Positions 1 to 7,803 of a stretch of 32,142 bases of DNA are shown piece by piece. Each line of letters starts with the position of its first letter. Within the stretch, counting starts at the first letter, position 1. Origin of the DNA: Microcaldota archaeon (lineage in GTDB: Archaea; Micrarchaeota; Micrarchaeia; Micrarchaeales; CABMGC01); contig JAJZJB010000007.1 in the NCBI GenBank assembly GCA_021810375.1, positions 1 to 32,142 of the forward strand. Reading direction: 5' to 3'. The notes below the pieces were generated by a model. That model saw nothing but the letters and a program-made list of their open reading frames with translations, made no database searches and was not told where the DNA came from. Made by a program: the position numbers and the translations under genes.

Positions 1-1
1 C

Positions 2-85
2 GTAAGATATGGAATTGCAGGTTTTGAGAGCGTGCAGGGTTATGGCACTGCTGCACTTAGAAAGCAATATGGGTTGGTGGTATAA
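2..85 (+). CDS. 3' end of an unidentified gene
   Basis: An open frame enters from the left edge and ends at TAA 83-85. The last 27 residues include VRYGIAGFES and end in RKQYGLVV. Too little is left to assign a family. Its stop shares one base with the ATG of the next frame (taATG), which suggests the two are cotranslated and supports both as real genes. Confidence 0.5.
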   Translation, partial: VRYGIAGFESVQGYGTAALRKQYGLVV

Positions 86-324
86 TGCTGGTTCACTTCC
101 CCGGCCGGAAGCCGGTGCATTTCGATGATCTAGTAAGGCTTGATGATTTGCGCAGGGTATCCGACATACCATATACAGTTGGGCCTACGGGCAAGGAGAT
201 TGGTAAATATGCTGACACAGATATGCGCAAGGAGCTACGCAAACAGGGAAGCCATGAGGAGAATGCAGAAGCTGATGCCGCGTGCCTAGCCCTTCTGGTA
301 CGAGTAGCCAAAATACTTCCTTAG
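85..324 (+). CDS. small hypothetical protein, 79 aa
   Basis: I do not recognise this protein. It is charged and soluble-looking, with no membrane segment or Cys motif. It begins at an ATG overlapping the stop of the upstream partial gene by one base, a typical sign of translational coupling. Its end overlaps the 3' end of the convergent HIT gene by 39 nt, which is long for this compact genome. The C-terminal residues could therefore be extra, or the whole frame could be fortuitous. The opposite strand is also open over much of the same stretch, so coding-frame evidence is weak. Confidence 0.4.
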   Translation: MLVHFPGRKPVHFDDLVRLDDLRRVSDIPYTVGPTGKEIGKYADTDMRKELRKQGSHEENAEADAACLALLVRVAKILP

Positions 325-741
325 CCGTGCGATTTCAGCGCTTACGTGTTCAGGCCCGAGATCTTCAAGACTTTCTGATATGTCCACCTTGAGGCCCCCT
401 CCCCGCTTCTGGTATTTGTCATCAGGCTTTCTAGGTATAATGTGGATATGGAGGTGGTCTATGGTCCTTCCGGAATATGGCCCAGACTGCACCGCGAGGT
501 TATATGAATTGTCCTCTGATCCGTAGAATCTTATTAGTACAGGTATGACCTCCTTCATGACCCTATTAAGGTCCTTTGCCTCCTTGTCGGTTAGTTCGGT
601 AATCCTCTCTACATGCCTTACAGGCACGAACAGACTGTGACCCGCAGCTATGGGTCTTATATTATACAGCACCATGAAATGGCTGGTGCCATAGAATTGG
701 GTCTTGCCTGTATCAACTGCGCTGCAGAATGGGTCAATCAT
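286..741 (-). CDS. HIT family nucleotide hydrolase/transferase
   Basis: This 151-residue protein carries the histidine triad DHLHIHIIP (H96, H98, H100). In this family the central His attacks the alpha-phosphate of nucleotide substrates such as ApnA or AMP-amines. The upstream part (PIAAGHSLFVPVRH) is the usual HIT-domain strand region. It is closest to FHIT/Ap4A-hydrolase-like archaeal HIT proteins, and the exact substrate cannot be read from sequence. The N-terminal zinc Cys pair of some HIT proteins is missing; only C6 is present. Its ATG overlaps the stop of the secreted protease gene (ATGA), so the two are probably cotranscribed from the promoter near 2571 although their roles look unrelated. 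Confidence 0.88.
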   Translation of the reverse strand: MIDPFCSAVDTGKTQFYGTSHFMVLYNIRPIAAGHSLFVPVRHVERITELTDKEAKDLNRVMKEVIPVLIRFYGSEDNSYNLAVQSGPYSGRTIDHLHIHIIPRKPDDKYQKRGGGLKVDISESLEDLGPEHVSAEIARLRKYFGYSYQKG

Positions 742-2546
742 TTTGCATGCCTTCTTGAACGGTTCTGCTGCTGCCTGGGCAGATGGGACCCTTGTGGCCT
801 GAGGAGTGAGGCGACCAGCAGCAGGAGCACTACGAAGAGTATGACCATGATTGCCAGCAGGACTGTGTACAGACTCTGTAGCTGCTGCTGAAGCCCCGAT
901 ATTTGGTTCGAGAGCGCTGTTATCTCAGATGATGAGATGCCGGGCGGGGCTGGGGCAGTGACATTGTACTCAAACGTGCTATTGAGCTGCTGGTCGTATG
1001 AGCTGAGCATGCGTGCAAGGTCGGCAACATAGTAAGCTGATATGTTGTCGCTCTGGTTCCCTGTGAGTCTCGCCTCGGTTGTGTAGAACTGGGCCTGAAG
1101 TGCGAACTGAGTTGGCCAGACCCCGTAATTGTACCTGGACAGGTTTGACATTGTACTGGCCATGGCGTTGCTGCTTGCAGAAGCACCACCGTAGAATGCC
1201 ATTGCATATGCAGATGCATATAGCGATGCGCCGTAGTTGCCTGCCTTGTAGTTGTCAAGCGCGGATTGGTAGTATAGGGTTGATGTCCCATAGTTGCTTA
1301 TTGCGTTGAGGGCCTTGGTTGCATTGGCCTTTACAGTAGGTGAGAGCGCCACGTAGCTGCCCCCGGAAGATGATGCTATGCTGTACATCTCCTGTGCGGC
1401 TCTGCACCATGCACTGGACTTTCCAATGTCGTCTATGGCAAGCACCAGGCCGTCGGAAGTCTGCGATGCGTTGAGCTGCTGCCTGGCCAGGCTTGCATAT
1501 ACTGTACCCCACGACTGGCGCAGCTCTCCACCTATCACATACTCATAGTTCAGATTGGTGAGAGGCGGCGGTGTGAGGGATGTACAGTATGAGCTAACGT
1601 TGCTAACAGTAAGATTTGCTGAGACTGGCGTAACGTTCCCAGAGTTCAGGAATGTGTATGCATTTGTATATAACAGGAATGAAAGGTCTGCTCCGGAATA
1701 TAGATAGCCTTTCTGCGCTATGGTCTCATACTGATTATTCTGGGATAGCATCTGCGACTTCAGCGCGGAGAATTCTGGGCCCATAGCGTTTATGGCGCTA
1801 TTGGTGTAGTTGAACGTGAAGTTGGTCAGCTGTACGAACAGGCTCACATTGCACGCTGTGCACGTTATGTTTGCTTGCGGCAGGGTGCTGGCATAGTAGT
1901 TTGCGCTTACATTGTAACTGACAGGGCTTATCTGGACAGTTCCATATACATATCCGAGTGCTTGCGAGACATTAGAAACCTCTATTAGAGGTATGTTGAA
2001 TTGCTGCTGCACAAGATAGTAGAGTTGTTGTTCAAATGATCCCTCAGGAACCTCTGGCACTATGATATAGTGCATGCCGTCCTTTGAGGCTGCCTGCGCT
2101 TTGTCATATATGCCGCCTATCTCCCCGGCTTCGCCTGCAGAGTTTATGGTGCCGGTAATAGTAAAGTTGCTGGGGAGCTGCCTGTGCTGTAGCGCAGTTA
2201 CAGCAAGGAGCGTCATTGCCATGCCGCCACTAGGACCGCTTACGTTAGATGCATTGTATATGGTATATATGAAGTTATACCTTGTTTCGTTAACGCCAAC
2301 AAAAGTCGATGCATATCTCGCAGCTGTTATCGCAGACTGGAGCGTGGATTCATTGACTACTTGCGGGCCTTTTATTGCGACATCTCCATTACCTGGAGTG
2401 ACGTTCACTGTTATGGTGGTGACAACGCCTGCATCCTGATTGAAGAGTACTGCTGGGGCCTTTATCTGGGTAGCGTACGCGCCAACTGAGACGGCCATCA
2501 GGGTAAAGAAGAGCAGTGTTCCTACTATTCCAGCATGCAACTTCAT
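738..2546 (-). CDS. secreted, membrane-anchored Lon-type (S16) serine protease
   Basis: The protein has 602 residues. Residues 1-25 form a signal peptide or N-terminal anchor. The S16 Ser-Lys dyad is visible: S106 in GPSGG and K149 in GGIYDKAQAA, exactly 43 residues apart as in E. coli Lon (S679/K722). No AAA+ ATPase domain is present, so this matches the archaeal stand-alone secreted Lon-like family (COG1750 type) rather than LonB. Residues about 560-585 form a C-terminal transmembrane helix followed by a basic tail, placing the protease domain outside the cell. About twenty N-X-S/T sequons suggest a heavily N-glycosylated ectodomain. A TATA-like element lies about 26 nt upstream of the ATG, so the mRNA is probably leaderless. 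Likely role: extracytoplasmic protein quality control or processing. Confidence 0.85.
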   Translation of the reverse strand: MKLHAGIVGTLLFFTLMAVSVGAYATQIKAPAVLFNQDAGVVTTITVNVTPGNGDVAIKGPQVVNESTLQSAITAARYASTFVGVNETRYNFIYTIYNASNVSGPSGGMAMTLLAVTALQHRQLPSNFTITGTINSAGEAGEIGGIYDKAQAASKDGMHYIIVPEVPEGSFEQQLYYLVQQQFNIPLIEVSNVSQALGYVYGTVQISPVSYNVSANYYASTLPQANITCTACNVSLFVQLTNFTFNYTNSAINAMGPEFSALKSQMLSQNNQYETIAQKGYLYSGADLSFLLYTNAYTFLNSGNVTPVSANLTVSNVSSYCTSLTPPPLTNLNYEYVIGGELRQSWGTVYASLARQQLNASQTSDGLVLAIDDIGKSSAWCRAAQEMYSIASSSGGSYVALSPTVKANATKALNAISNYGTSTLYYQSALDNYKAGNYGASLYASAYAMAFYGGASASSNAMASTMSNLSRYNYGVWPTQFALQAQFYTTEARLTGNQSDNISAYYVADLARMLSSYDQQLNSTFEYNVTAPAPPGISSSEITALSNQISGLQQQLQSLYTVLLAIMVILFVVLLLLVASLLRPQGSHLPRQQQNRSRRHAK

Positions 2547-2565
2547 GATAAAACATTATACACCA

Positions 2566-2576
2566 GATTTTAAAAG
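2566..2576 (-). promoter_or_regulatory. TATA-like element of the S16 protease/HIT unit
   Basis: On the minus strand this reads CTTTTAAAAT. Its centre is about 25 nt from the ATG at 2546, the spacing expected for archaeal transcription starting at the start codon. No Shine-Dalgarno site is seen. Confidence 0.55.
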
Positions 2577-2596
2577 TCTTTTGACACGCTCCGCTT

Positions 2597-3853
2597 TTAG
2601 AATTCGCTTATCTGCTTCTGCTTGCCGTGCTTCTTCTCTTCCTGCATCTGGTTGAGTATGTCTATTACACCGAATATGCCATCGTATCCAGGTATTATCC
2701 TGACGCGCTCTGCGCGCACATTCTCTATGGCCTTGGCGAGTTCCGCATCTATCTTGGAAATGCTAGTTATATCACTGTTAAGGAGAACCTCGAATTCATT
2801 GCCAAATGCTTCAATTAACCTCTGGTATGATGCGTTTACATATGCAGTGCCAACGCCTTTTTTCGTGACATATGCTATTACCTCTTGAAGCGGTATCGCG
2901 TGTACGAATGGTATGGCGTTGTCAGGCTTGTATCCTGCAGGCCTGTCTGCAAGTTCCTCTGCCCTGTGAAGCACGCCTATGGTAAGCGGTCTCCTGCACC
3001 GGGGGCATATGTTCCCGTACTTCTTCGCCTCTTCAGGGCTCATAGATATACTGCAATTCCTGTGGCCATCGAAATGGTACTTACCTTCTTCGGGGTAGAA
3101 CTCTATGTTCATCTTGAATTTTTTCCCTTTTATCTGACTGACCAGTTCATTGTAAGTTGGATCCTTCTCAAAGCTGAACACAGTTGCCTCGCGGCCCAGT
3201 TTCGCCAGGGAGTGCGCATCGCCCCCGGATATGGGCACATATCTATCAAGAGATGAGACCCTCCAGAACATTGGCGGATCTGCTGATAGGCCGGTCTCCA
3301 TCGCGTATATGCGCTTTGACTGATCGCCATATGCCTCTTCGATAGAATTGAAGCCCATTGTTCCAAGCACGCCAAACCATGGGGTCCAGCTGTGCGCCGG
3401 AGTCACGATTATCCTGTTGTCTATGCTGTATAAGGTTTCCACAAGCTCTTCATTGCTCATGGACAGCATTGGCCTTCCGTCAGAAGCAAGATTCCCTTTT
3501 CCAGAGAGCGCCTCGTTGACCTGTAGGGCTACTTCTATGCTTGGCGCGAAGATAAGATTATGCACCTTCTTGACCCGTTCAGATGGGTTTCTGCCGAAGA
3601 TCACGCAAACCTCGCTTGTAAGCATGAATGCAGTGCCTGCCGGATTTTCCTTCATGCGATAAAGCCCCGAGTCCCCTACCTCGGAGAGCTTTGCCTTTAT
3701 CTCCTTTAACCAGAGGGGGTGAGTGAAGTCTCCGGTGCCCATGATCCGTATCCCCTTCGTCCTTCCCGCCTTGTCGAGGTTCTCCAGGACAAGCTGCTCG
3801 CTGCACGCGCCTGCATATTTCGAGTGTATGTGCAGATCTGCTATATAGTCCAT
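2597..3853 (-). CDS. EndoQ-type PHP-family DNA repair endonuclease
   Basis: The protein has 418 residues. The PHP metal site is complete: DLHIHS (D6, H8, H10), E81, H98 in KVHNL, H154 in TPAHSW and D212/H214 in GGDAHS. A zinc-binding segment follows (H264, C267, then C283-x2-C286 in CPRCRRPL) and leads into GVLHRAEELADR, the signature of EndoQ-like PHP proteins. EndoQ, characterised in Thermococcales, nicks DNA 5' of deaminated bases (uracil, hypoxanthine, xanthine) and abasic sites. Length agrees with that family (about 420). It lies 5 nt after the endonuclease III gene in the same direction, so two base-damage enzymes are likely cotranscribed. EndoQ is my family call; activity is inferred. 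Confidence 0.85.
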   Translation of the reverse strand: MDYIADLHIHSKYAGACSEQLVLENLDKAGRTKGIRIMGTGDFTHPLWLKEIKAKLSEVGDSGLYRMKENPAGTAFMLTSEVCVIFGRNPSERVKKVHNLIFAPSIEVALQVNEALSGKGNLASDGRPMLSMSNEELVETLYSIDNRIIVTPAHSWTPWFGVLGTMGFNSIEEAYGDQSKRIYAMETGLSADPPMFWRVSSLDRYVPISGGDAHSLAKLGREATVFSFEKDPTYNELVSQIKGKKFKMNIEFYPEEGKYHFDGHRNCSISMSPEEAKKYGNICPRCRRPLTIGVLHRAEELADRPAGYKPDNAIPFVHAIPLQEVIAYVTKKGVGTAYVNASYQRLIEAFGNEFEVLLNSDITSISKIDAELAKAIENVRAERVRIIPGYDGIFGVIDILNQMQEEKKHGKQKQISEF

Positions 3854-3858
3854 GAAAT

Positions 3859-4536
3859 CTAGAGGCTCTTTGTAACATTATTCTTAGGGCAGAGGGCCTT
3901 GATTAGGCACTTGCTGCAGAGCGGAACCTGCGAATGGCATATCTTCTTCCCGTGCGCTTTCATTACGTATGCCAGATTGTGCCAATGCTTCTTGTCCGTT
4001 ATTCTCATGAGGTCCTGCTCTATATCATCCGGCTTCTTTCCCATTGAGAGGCCTATCCTTCCGGAGAGCTTTATCACCCAGGTGTCTACAGGTATGCCCT
4101 CAACCTTGTTGTACGCATTTATCAGTATTGTGTTGGCTGTCTTCCTGCCTATTCCTGGAAGATCAAGAAGTTCGTCCATCCTGTCGGGAACCATTCCGTT
4201 GTATTTTTCTGCTATTATCTTGCATGCCGAAATTACGTTCCTGGCCTTGTTGCCGGCAAAGCTTACGCCGCGTATCAGGTTTTCCAGCTCTTGCGGCTTG
4301 GCATTCGCGTAATCCATAGCAGTCTTATACTTCCTGAAGAGATCCGGGGTGATGGCATTGACGACCTCGTCCCTTGTCTGCGCAGAGAGTATTGCCGCAA
4401 CGACAAGATCTATCGGGGTTGCGAATTTCAAGTAGTATGCCGCGTTTGGATATGCCTTCTCAAGCTTCTCTATAGCTTCTTTTGCTTTCTTCTCCTCTAG
4501 AAGGACAAGTGCCAGGCAATCATCTCTTGTAGCCAA
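3859..4536 (-). CDS. nth: endonuclease III, DNA glycosylase/AP lyase
   Basis: The HhH-GPD fold is clear: the hairpin LLDLPGIGRKTAN carries the Schiff-base lysine (GRK), the catalytic Asp is in PVDTWV, and a [4Fe-4S] loop follows the pattern C-x6-C-x2-C-x5-C near the C-terminus. It removes oxidised pyrimidines and cuts the abasic site. The His that usually follows the catalytic Asp motif (VDTH) is Trp here. Start choice: the long frame opens at GTG 4614 or ATG 4605 but would overlap the upstream gene by 86-95 nt and add residues absent from E. coli Nth. TTG 4536 gives 225 aa, close to the usual 210-220, and a 17-nt overlap. TTG 4554 is also possible. It sits in a run with AspRS, the adenosine-kinase-like gene and EndoQ. 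Confidence 0.88.
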   Translation of the reverse strand: MATRDDCLALVLLEEKKAKEAIEKLEKAYPNAAYYLKFATPIDLVVAAILSAQTRDEVVNAITPDLFRKYKTAMDYANAKPQELENLIRGVSFAGNKARNVISACKIIAEKYNGMVPDRMDELLDLPGIGRKTANTILINAYNKVEGIPVDTWVIKLSGRIGLSMGKKPDDIEQDLMRITDKKHWHNLAYVMKAHGKKICHSQVPLCSKCLIKALCPKNNVTKSL

Positions 4537-5026
4537 GCTCGCGCAACAGTGCAAGCCTCTTTTTGATGTCTTCGTCGGATTCAACGCCCTTGGGCTTGTA
4601 TCCATCGACAACACCGAGTATGCTGTTGCCCTGCTCGGTCTTTGCGACTATTACCTGCACGGGATTGGCAGTTGCACAGTATATGTGCACGACCTCCTGC
4701 ACGTTCTTGAGCTCGTTGACCAGGTTTATAGGAAATGCATTCTTGAATAGGATTATGAAGCTATGCCCTGCGCCTATCCTCATCATATTGCGCTCTGCCT
4801 CCAGCTTCAGTGTCTCATCGTTTCCCTCCATGCGCACAAGGCATGCGCCGCTTGCTTCTGCAAATGCCAAACCGAATTTTATGTCAGGCACCGAACCGAC
4901 CATTGCCTCGTATAGGTCTAGAACGGTCTTGATGAACCCCGCATGGCCCAGAATTACCTGCACGTCGTTGCCTTTCTTTACGTCTATAATGCTGATTTCT
5001 TTTATTTCTCCACCGATATTAGTCAT
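4520..5026 (-). CDS. adenosine-specific kinase-like protein (PF04008 family)
   Basis: This 168-residue protein matches the small archaeal family annotated as adenosine-specific kinase: the core GLAFAEASGACLVR, the HSFIILF strand, VVHIYCATANPVQV, and the C-terminal GVVDGYKPKGVESDEDI ending in LGYKR. Length fits the family (160-170). Function rests mainly on structural and ligand-binding work, so the biochemical role should be treated as tentative. It starts 12 nt after the AspRS stop, and endonuclease III starts inside its 3' end, giving a four-gene minus-strand run. Confidence 0.82.
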   Translation of the reverse strand: MTNIGGEIKEISIIDVKKGNDVQVILGHAGFIKTVLDLYEAMVGSVPDIKFGLAFAEASGACLVRMEGNDETLKLEAERNMMRIGAGHSFIILFKNAFPINLVNELKNVQEVVHIYCATANPVQVIVAKTEQGNSILGVVDGYKPKGVESDEDIKKRLALLRELGYKR

Positions 5027-5038
5027 GCAATCACATAA

Positions 5039-6337
5039 TCATGGAATCAGGCGCTCCCTATCCCTTGGGAAGAGTGCGCACTCGCGTATATTGCTCATGC
5101 CGGTAACCTTCATGGTGAGGCGTTCCAGGCCTATGCTCCAGCCTGCATGCGGTGGAGCACCCCTTCGGAACGCGTCGATGTAGAAAACAAAGTTTTTAGG
5201 GTCGAGACCGCGACTCTCGATCGCACTCAGCAGCATTTCGGGGTTGTGTATACGCTGTGCACCGCTGGATATCTCAAGGCCTTTATATATAAGATCATAG
5301 CTGTTAGAGACTTCGGGGTTCTTTTGGTTGGGCATGCTGTAGAATGCGCGCAGAGCAGTGGGATACTCCTTGACAATAACGGCATCGCTGACAGTCTTGC
5401 AGAGCACTTCTTCTGCCTCCCTGGTCAGGTCATGGCCGAATTCCAGGTGCATGCCGTTTGCGGAGAGCTTCTTCAGGGCCTGCACATATGTTATTTCTTT
5501 TACTGAAGTCTTTCCAAGGCTTACGCCAAGCTCCTCCATGTCTCCGGCATTGTTCTTCTCAGCGGACTTCAGCATGGAAAGAAAGAAAGCCTTGAGGGCC
5601 CTTATAGCGTCGTTGTGGTCTGCAAAACCCATCTCTATATCCATCTGCGTGCTCTCGTTGAGGTGGTAAACGGTATTGTGCTTTTCTGCCCTGAATACAG
5701 GCACCACCATGAAGACACGGTCCATGCCCCCTATCACCGAGAGCTGCTTGTAGAGCTGTGGCGACTGGGCCAGGTATGCCTTCCTCTCAAAATAATCTAT
5801 CTGGAAGAGGTCTGCACCGCCTTCTGTGGCAGCTTCAACTATGCTCGGCGGCCTTATTTCCATGAACCCGTTTTTCTGCGCTGCGTCGCGGAAGCCCTTT
5901 AGTATCGAGGACTGTATCTTGAATATTGAGCTTGTCTCAAGCCTGCGAAAGTCTATGTAACGGTAGTTCAGCCTCACGTCAAGGTCTGCAGGCACTTTCC
6001 CAGTAGTCTCAAAGGGTATGCTTGCCGAGAGGGGATTGAGGTTCTCTATCCCATTAGGCACTATCTCAAAACCTTTCCTTGACTGCTGATTCTTCTTTAC
6101 TGTGCCGCTTATGCTTATGACACTCTCCTTCGGAAGGTTCATTGCGCTGATAACGTGCTCTGGCACAACGCCTTCTTTGGCAGTTACCTGGACTATTCCC
6201 GTGCGATCCCTTATGAGCAGGAAGATTATCTTGCCCATATTCCTTACCTCATGCACCCAGCCGGCAAGCCGGACCTGCTGGCTTTCCATATCAGGAGAGA
6301 GCTCGTTTATGTAATGGGTGCGGTATTGGTTCTGCAA
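5039..6337 (-). CDS. aspS: aspartyl-tRNA synthetase (archaeal type)
   Basis: The 432-residue class IIb synthetase has an N-terminal OB-fold anticodon domain (AGWVHEVRNMGK, FLLIRDRTGIVQVT), motif 2 around VFRAEKHNT, and motif 3 in SIGLERLTM, with the archaeal/eukaryal layout lacking the bacterial GAD insertion. It charges tRNA-Asp; some archaeal forms also mischarge tRNA-Asn. The start is TTG: YRTHY near the N-terminus aligns with the first residues of archaeal AspRS, and no in-frame ATG lies upstream. The next ATG (6292) would remove the first OB-fold residues. Its promoter is probably the central TATA-like element shared with the divergent CBS gene. Confidence 0.95.
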   Translation of the reverse strand: MQNQYRTHYINELSPDMESQQVRLAGWVHEVRNMGKIIFLLIRDRTGIVQVTAKEGVVPEHVISAMNLPKESVISISGTVKKNQQSRKGFEIVPNGIENLNPLSASIPFETTGKVPADLDVRLNYRYIDFRRLETSSIFKIQSSILKGFRDAAQKNGFMEIRPPSIVEAATEGGADLFQIDYFERKAYLAQSPQLYKQLSVIGGMDRVFMVVPVFRAEKHNTVYHLNESTQMDIEMGFADHNDAIRALKAFFLSMLKSAEKNNAGDMEELGVSLGKTSVKEITYVQALKKLSANGMHLEFGHDLTREAEEVLCKTVSDAVIVKEYPTALRAFYSMPNQKNPEVSNSYDLIYKGLEISSGAQRIHNPEMLLSAIESRGLDPKNFVFYIDAFRRGAPPHAGWSIGLERLTMKVTGMSNIRECALFPRDRERLIP

Positions 6338-6378
6338 GCAAACACCATAAGCAGCGATTCAATTATTACATTATGCAA

Positions 6379-6389
6379 ACTTTATAATA
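6379..6389. promoter_or_regulatory. shared TATA-like element, aspS / CBS gene
   Basis: The sequence ctttataata reads as a TATA box on both strands. On the plus strand its centre is about 25 nt from ATG 6410 (leaderless start). On the minus strand it would start RNA near 6358, about 20 nt before the TTG of aspS. It is the best TATA candidate in the 72-nt gap, although an AT-rich stretch at 6360-6370 could also serve aspS. Confidence 0.5.
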
Positions 6390-6409
6390 CATGGATGTTG
6401 ACATTGGAT

Positions 6410-6799
6410 ATGATAGCCATGAAACTGGTGTCTGCTATAATGCACAAGCACGTGGTGGGGGTGGACAGGTCTGCAAAGGTTTCGACTGCGCTGATTGTTA
6501 TGGCGCATTCTAGGGTATCTGTGGCTCCTGTACTCCAGGAAGGCAGGTTAGTCGGTCTACTTACAAGGGAGATAGCAATAGAGAAGGGCAACAGGAACAA
6601 GGAGGCATGGCAGGTAATGCTTCGCCCTCAGCTCGTTGAGAAATCGATGGCAATAGACAAGGCAGCGCAGCTTCTCGTGAGGAGCAAGCTCTCCAGGCTT
6701 CCGGTAATAGACAGCATGAAGAACATGAATGTAGTGGGTACGGTAACTGCAGCTTCGATAGTCAGAGAGCTAAGGCACCCAACCCGCCAAGAAACTTAA
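6410..6799 (+). CDS. CBS-domain-pair protein
   Basis: Chosen from ATG 6410 this is 129 residues: two tandem CBS repeats, the first around HVVGVDRSAKVSTALIVM...PVLQEGRLVGLLT and the second around MAIDKAAQLLVRSKLSRLPVID...VVGTVTAASIV. Stand-alone CBS pairs bind adenosine nucleotides or SAM and act as energy or metabolite sensors; the partner is unknown. The frame is open further upstream, but that part is antisense to aspS, and the TATA element at 6379-6389 fits a leaderless start at 6410 (or 6419). It ends convergent with alba across a 64-nt gap. Confidence 0.85.
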   Translation: MIAMKLVSAIMHKHVVGVDRSAKVSTALIVMAHSRVSVAPVLQEGRLVGLLTREIAIEKGNRNKEAWQVMLRPQLVEKSMAIDKAAQLLVRSKLSRLPVIDSMKNMNVVGTVTAASIVRELRHPTRQET

Positions 6800-6808
6800 T
6801 GATAAGCG

Positions 6809-6839
6809 CGATGCATCGGGAATAACGCCCAGAGCGTTA
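6809..6839. repeat. small palindrome plus hairpin between convergent genes
   Basis: The 64-nt gap between the ends of the CBS gene and alba holds a perfect 10-bp palindrome, cgatgcatcg (6809-6818), and a hairpin with 6-bp arms taacgc/gcgtta and a 5-nt loop (6823-6839). No T-run follows. It could help end transcription of either gene or protect the 3' end, but this is not established. Confidence 0.35.
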
Positions 6840-6863
6840 GCATGCACGTTAATACTAGGCCAT

Positions 6864-7172
6864 TTACCTTCCAAGGGTGATCTCTATCGAGCTTACCTTT
6901 GACCTTGTGCCGTCCTCATTCGAGAGCTCCTCTGACGCTATAGCTATGTGGTTCACCCTTACGTCTGTAACGAACCTGTTGCGCGAGATCTCAGCCACGT
7001 CCACGGCTCTCGATATGGCATTGCCTCTTGCACGTATCTTGACGCTCTTTGCCCCATTGTTGAACTGGGTGACCACGGCAAGCACGTAGTTCATTGGAGG
7101 CTTCTTTCCTATAAGCACTATATTCTCAGAGGAAGGCGCTCCCCGTACCTGTTTCTCATCTAGTTCGCTCAT
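6864..7172 (-). CDS. albA: Alba (Sac10b) chromatin/RNA-binding protein
   Basis: This 102-residue protein has the Alba core: [13 protein letters not shown] with the conserved Lys pair that binds nucleic acid, then the basic strand [26 protein letters not shown], ending in [10 protein letters not shown]. Alba dimers coat DNA and RNA and act as chromatin or RNA-chaperone proteins in most archaea. A good ribosome site, AGGTGA, lies 5 nt before the ATG. The nearest TATA-like element is about 90 nt upstream, implying an unusually long leader (about 60 nt) for this genome. Confidence 0.95.
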   Translation of the reverse strand: MSELDEKQVRGAPSSENIVLIGKKPPMNYVLAVVTQFNNGAKSVKIRARGNAISRAVDVAEISRNRFVTDVRVNHIAIASEELSNEDGTRSKVSSIEITLGR

Positions 7173-7256
7173 TTGATCACCTGATTGATTCAGCAGGCCT
7201 GAGCCTTGCAGTATGCCTGGTGAATTTTTGCCTCGGTCTGATATTTGCTGGCAGAG

Positions 7257-7265
7257 TATTTAAAG
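7257..7265 (-). promoter_or_regulatory. TATA-like element upstream of alba
   Basis: The minus-strand sequence CTTTAAATAC is the only strong TATA-like match in the gap between the DUF460 gene and alba. A start about 26 nt downstream gives a 60-65 nt leader, long by local standards. Confidence 0.45.
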
Positions 7266-7290
7266 CTTCGCACAATTTTTGGAAAGGATT

Positions 7291-7803
7291 TTATCTGACC
7301 AGCCTTCTTCCGCGCTTCGCATCTGTTATGACATCATGCATCGAATATTTCAGTATTACCATGGCCTTAAGCTTATCTCGATCACCAAAGTTGTTGCGCC
7401 TCGCGAGGCGCTCTGCCTGGTCAAGCTTGTTCCTGTAGGCATTGTATGCAAACCGCGCAGCTGCAAGGGCATCGCGCTCGTGTATGCTTTCCACGGATTC
7501 CCCAGACCTTATCTCGTTCTTCTTCCTCACGCTGATATCTGAACTGGGAGTGAAGAGCACTGAATCAAAGATCGTCGCAAGCTTGGAGATTGTTGTATCG
7601 GCATGTGTCTTGTCTGTTGCTATTATCACAGGTATCCCAATGGAGCTTAGCTTGCTCGTGAACCATTCGAGGCCGACAAAACGCTCAGCTGCGGAATATA
7701 CCAGGTGCCCATTCAGATCAAGACATGCTATTGCAGCGGTCTTGCCCGTGTCTATGCCTGCTATCAGGTACCTTTTTCCTTCAGCAGAACGATCCGTTGG
7801 CAT
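7291..7803 (-). CDS. DUF460-like RNase H/RuvC-fold protein (COG2433-like)
   Basis: Begun at the ATG at 7803, this is 170 residues: MPTDRSAEGKRYLIAGIDTG opens with the first RNase H-fold strand carrying an Asp (GIDTG), followed by AAIACLDLNGHLVYS, PVIIATDKTH and HERDALAAARFAYN. These match the N-terminal nuclease-like part of archaeal DUF460 proteins, whose role is unknown. Family members are usually much longer with a coiled-coil region, so this is a short version. A longer frame to 7857 would overlap the upstream gene by 77 nt; the chosen start overlaps by 23 nt. It is probably cotranscribed with the DsbA-like gene. Confidence 0.72.
   Translation of the reverse strand: MPTDRSAEGKRYLIAGIDTGKTAAIACLDLNGHLVYSAAERFVGLEWFTSKLSSIGIPVIIATDKTHADTTISKLATIFDSVLFTPSSDISVRKKNEIRSGESVESIHERDALAAARFAYNAYRNKLDQAERLARRNNFGDRDKLKAMVILKYSMHDVITDAKRGRRLVR

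Noticed and set aside
6155-6409. N-terminal extension of the CBS protein by 85 residues
   Set aside because: The extension is antisense to the start of aspS and lies upstream of the TATA element; the CBS repeats begin after ATG 6410.
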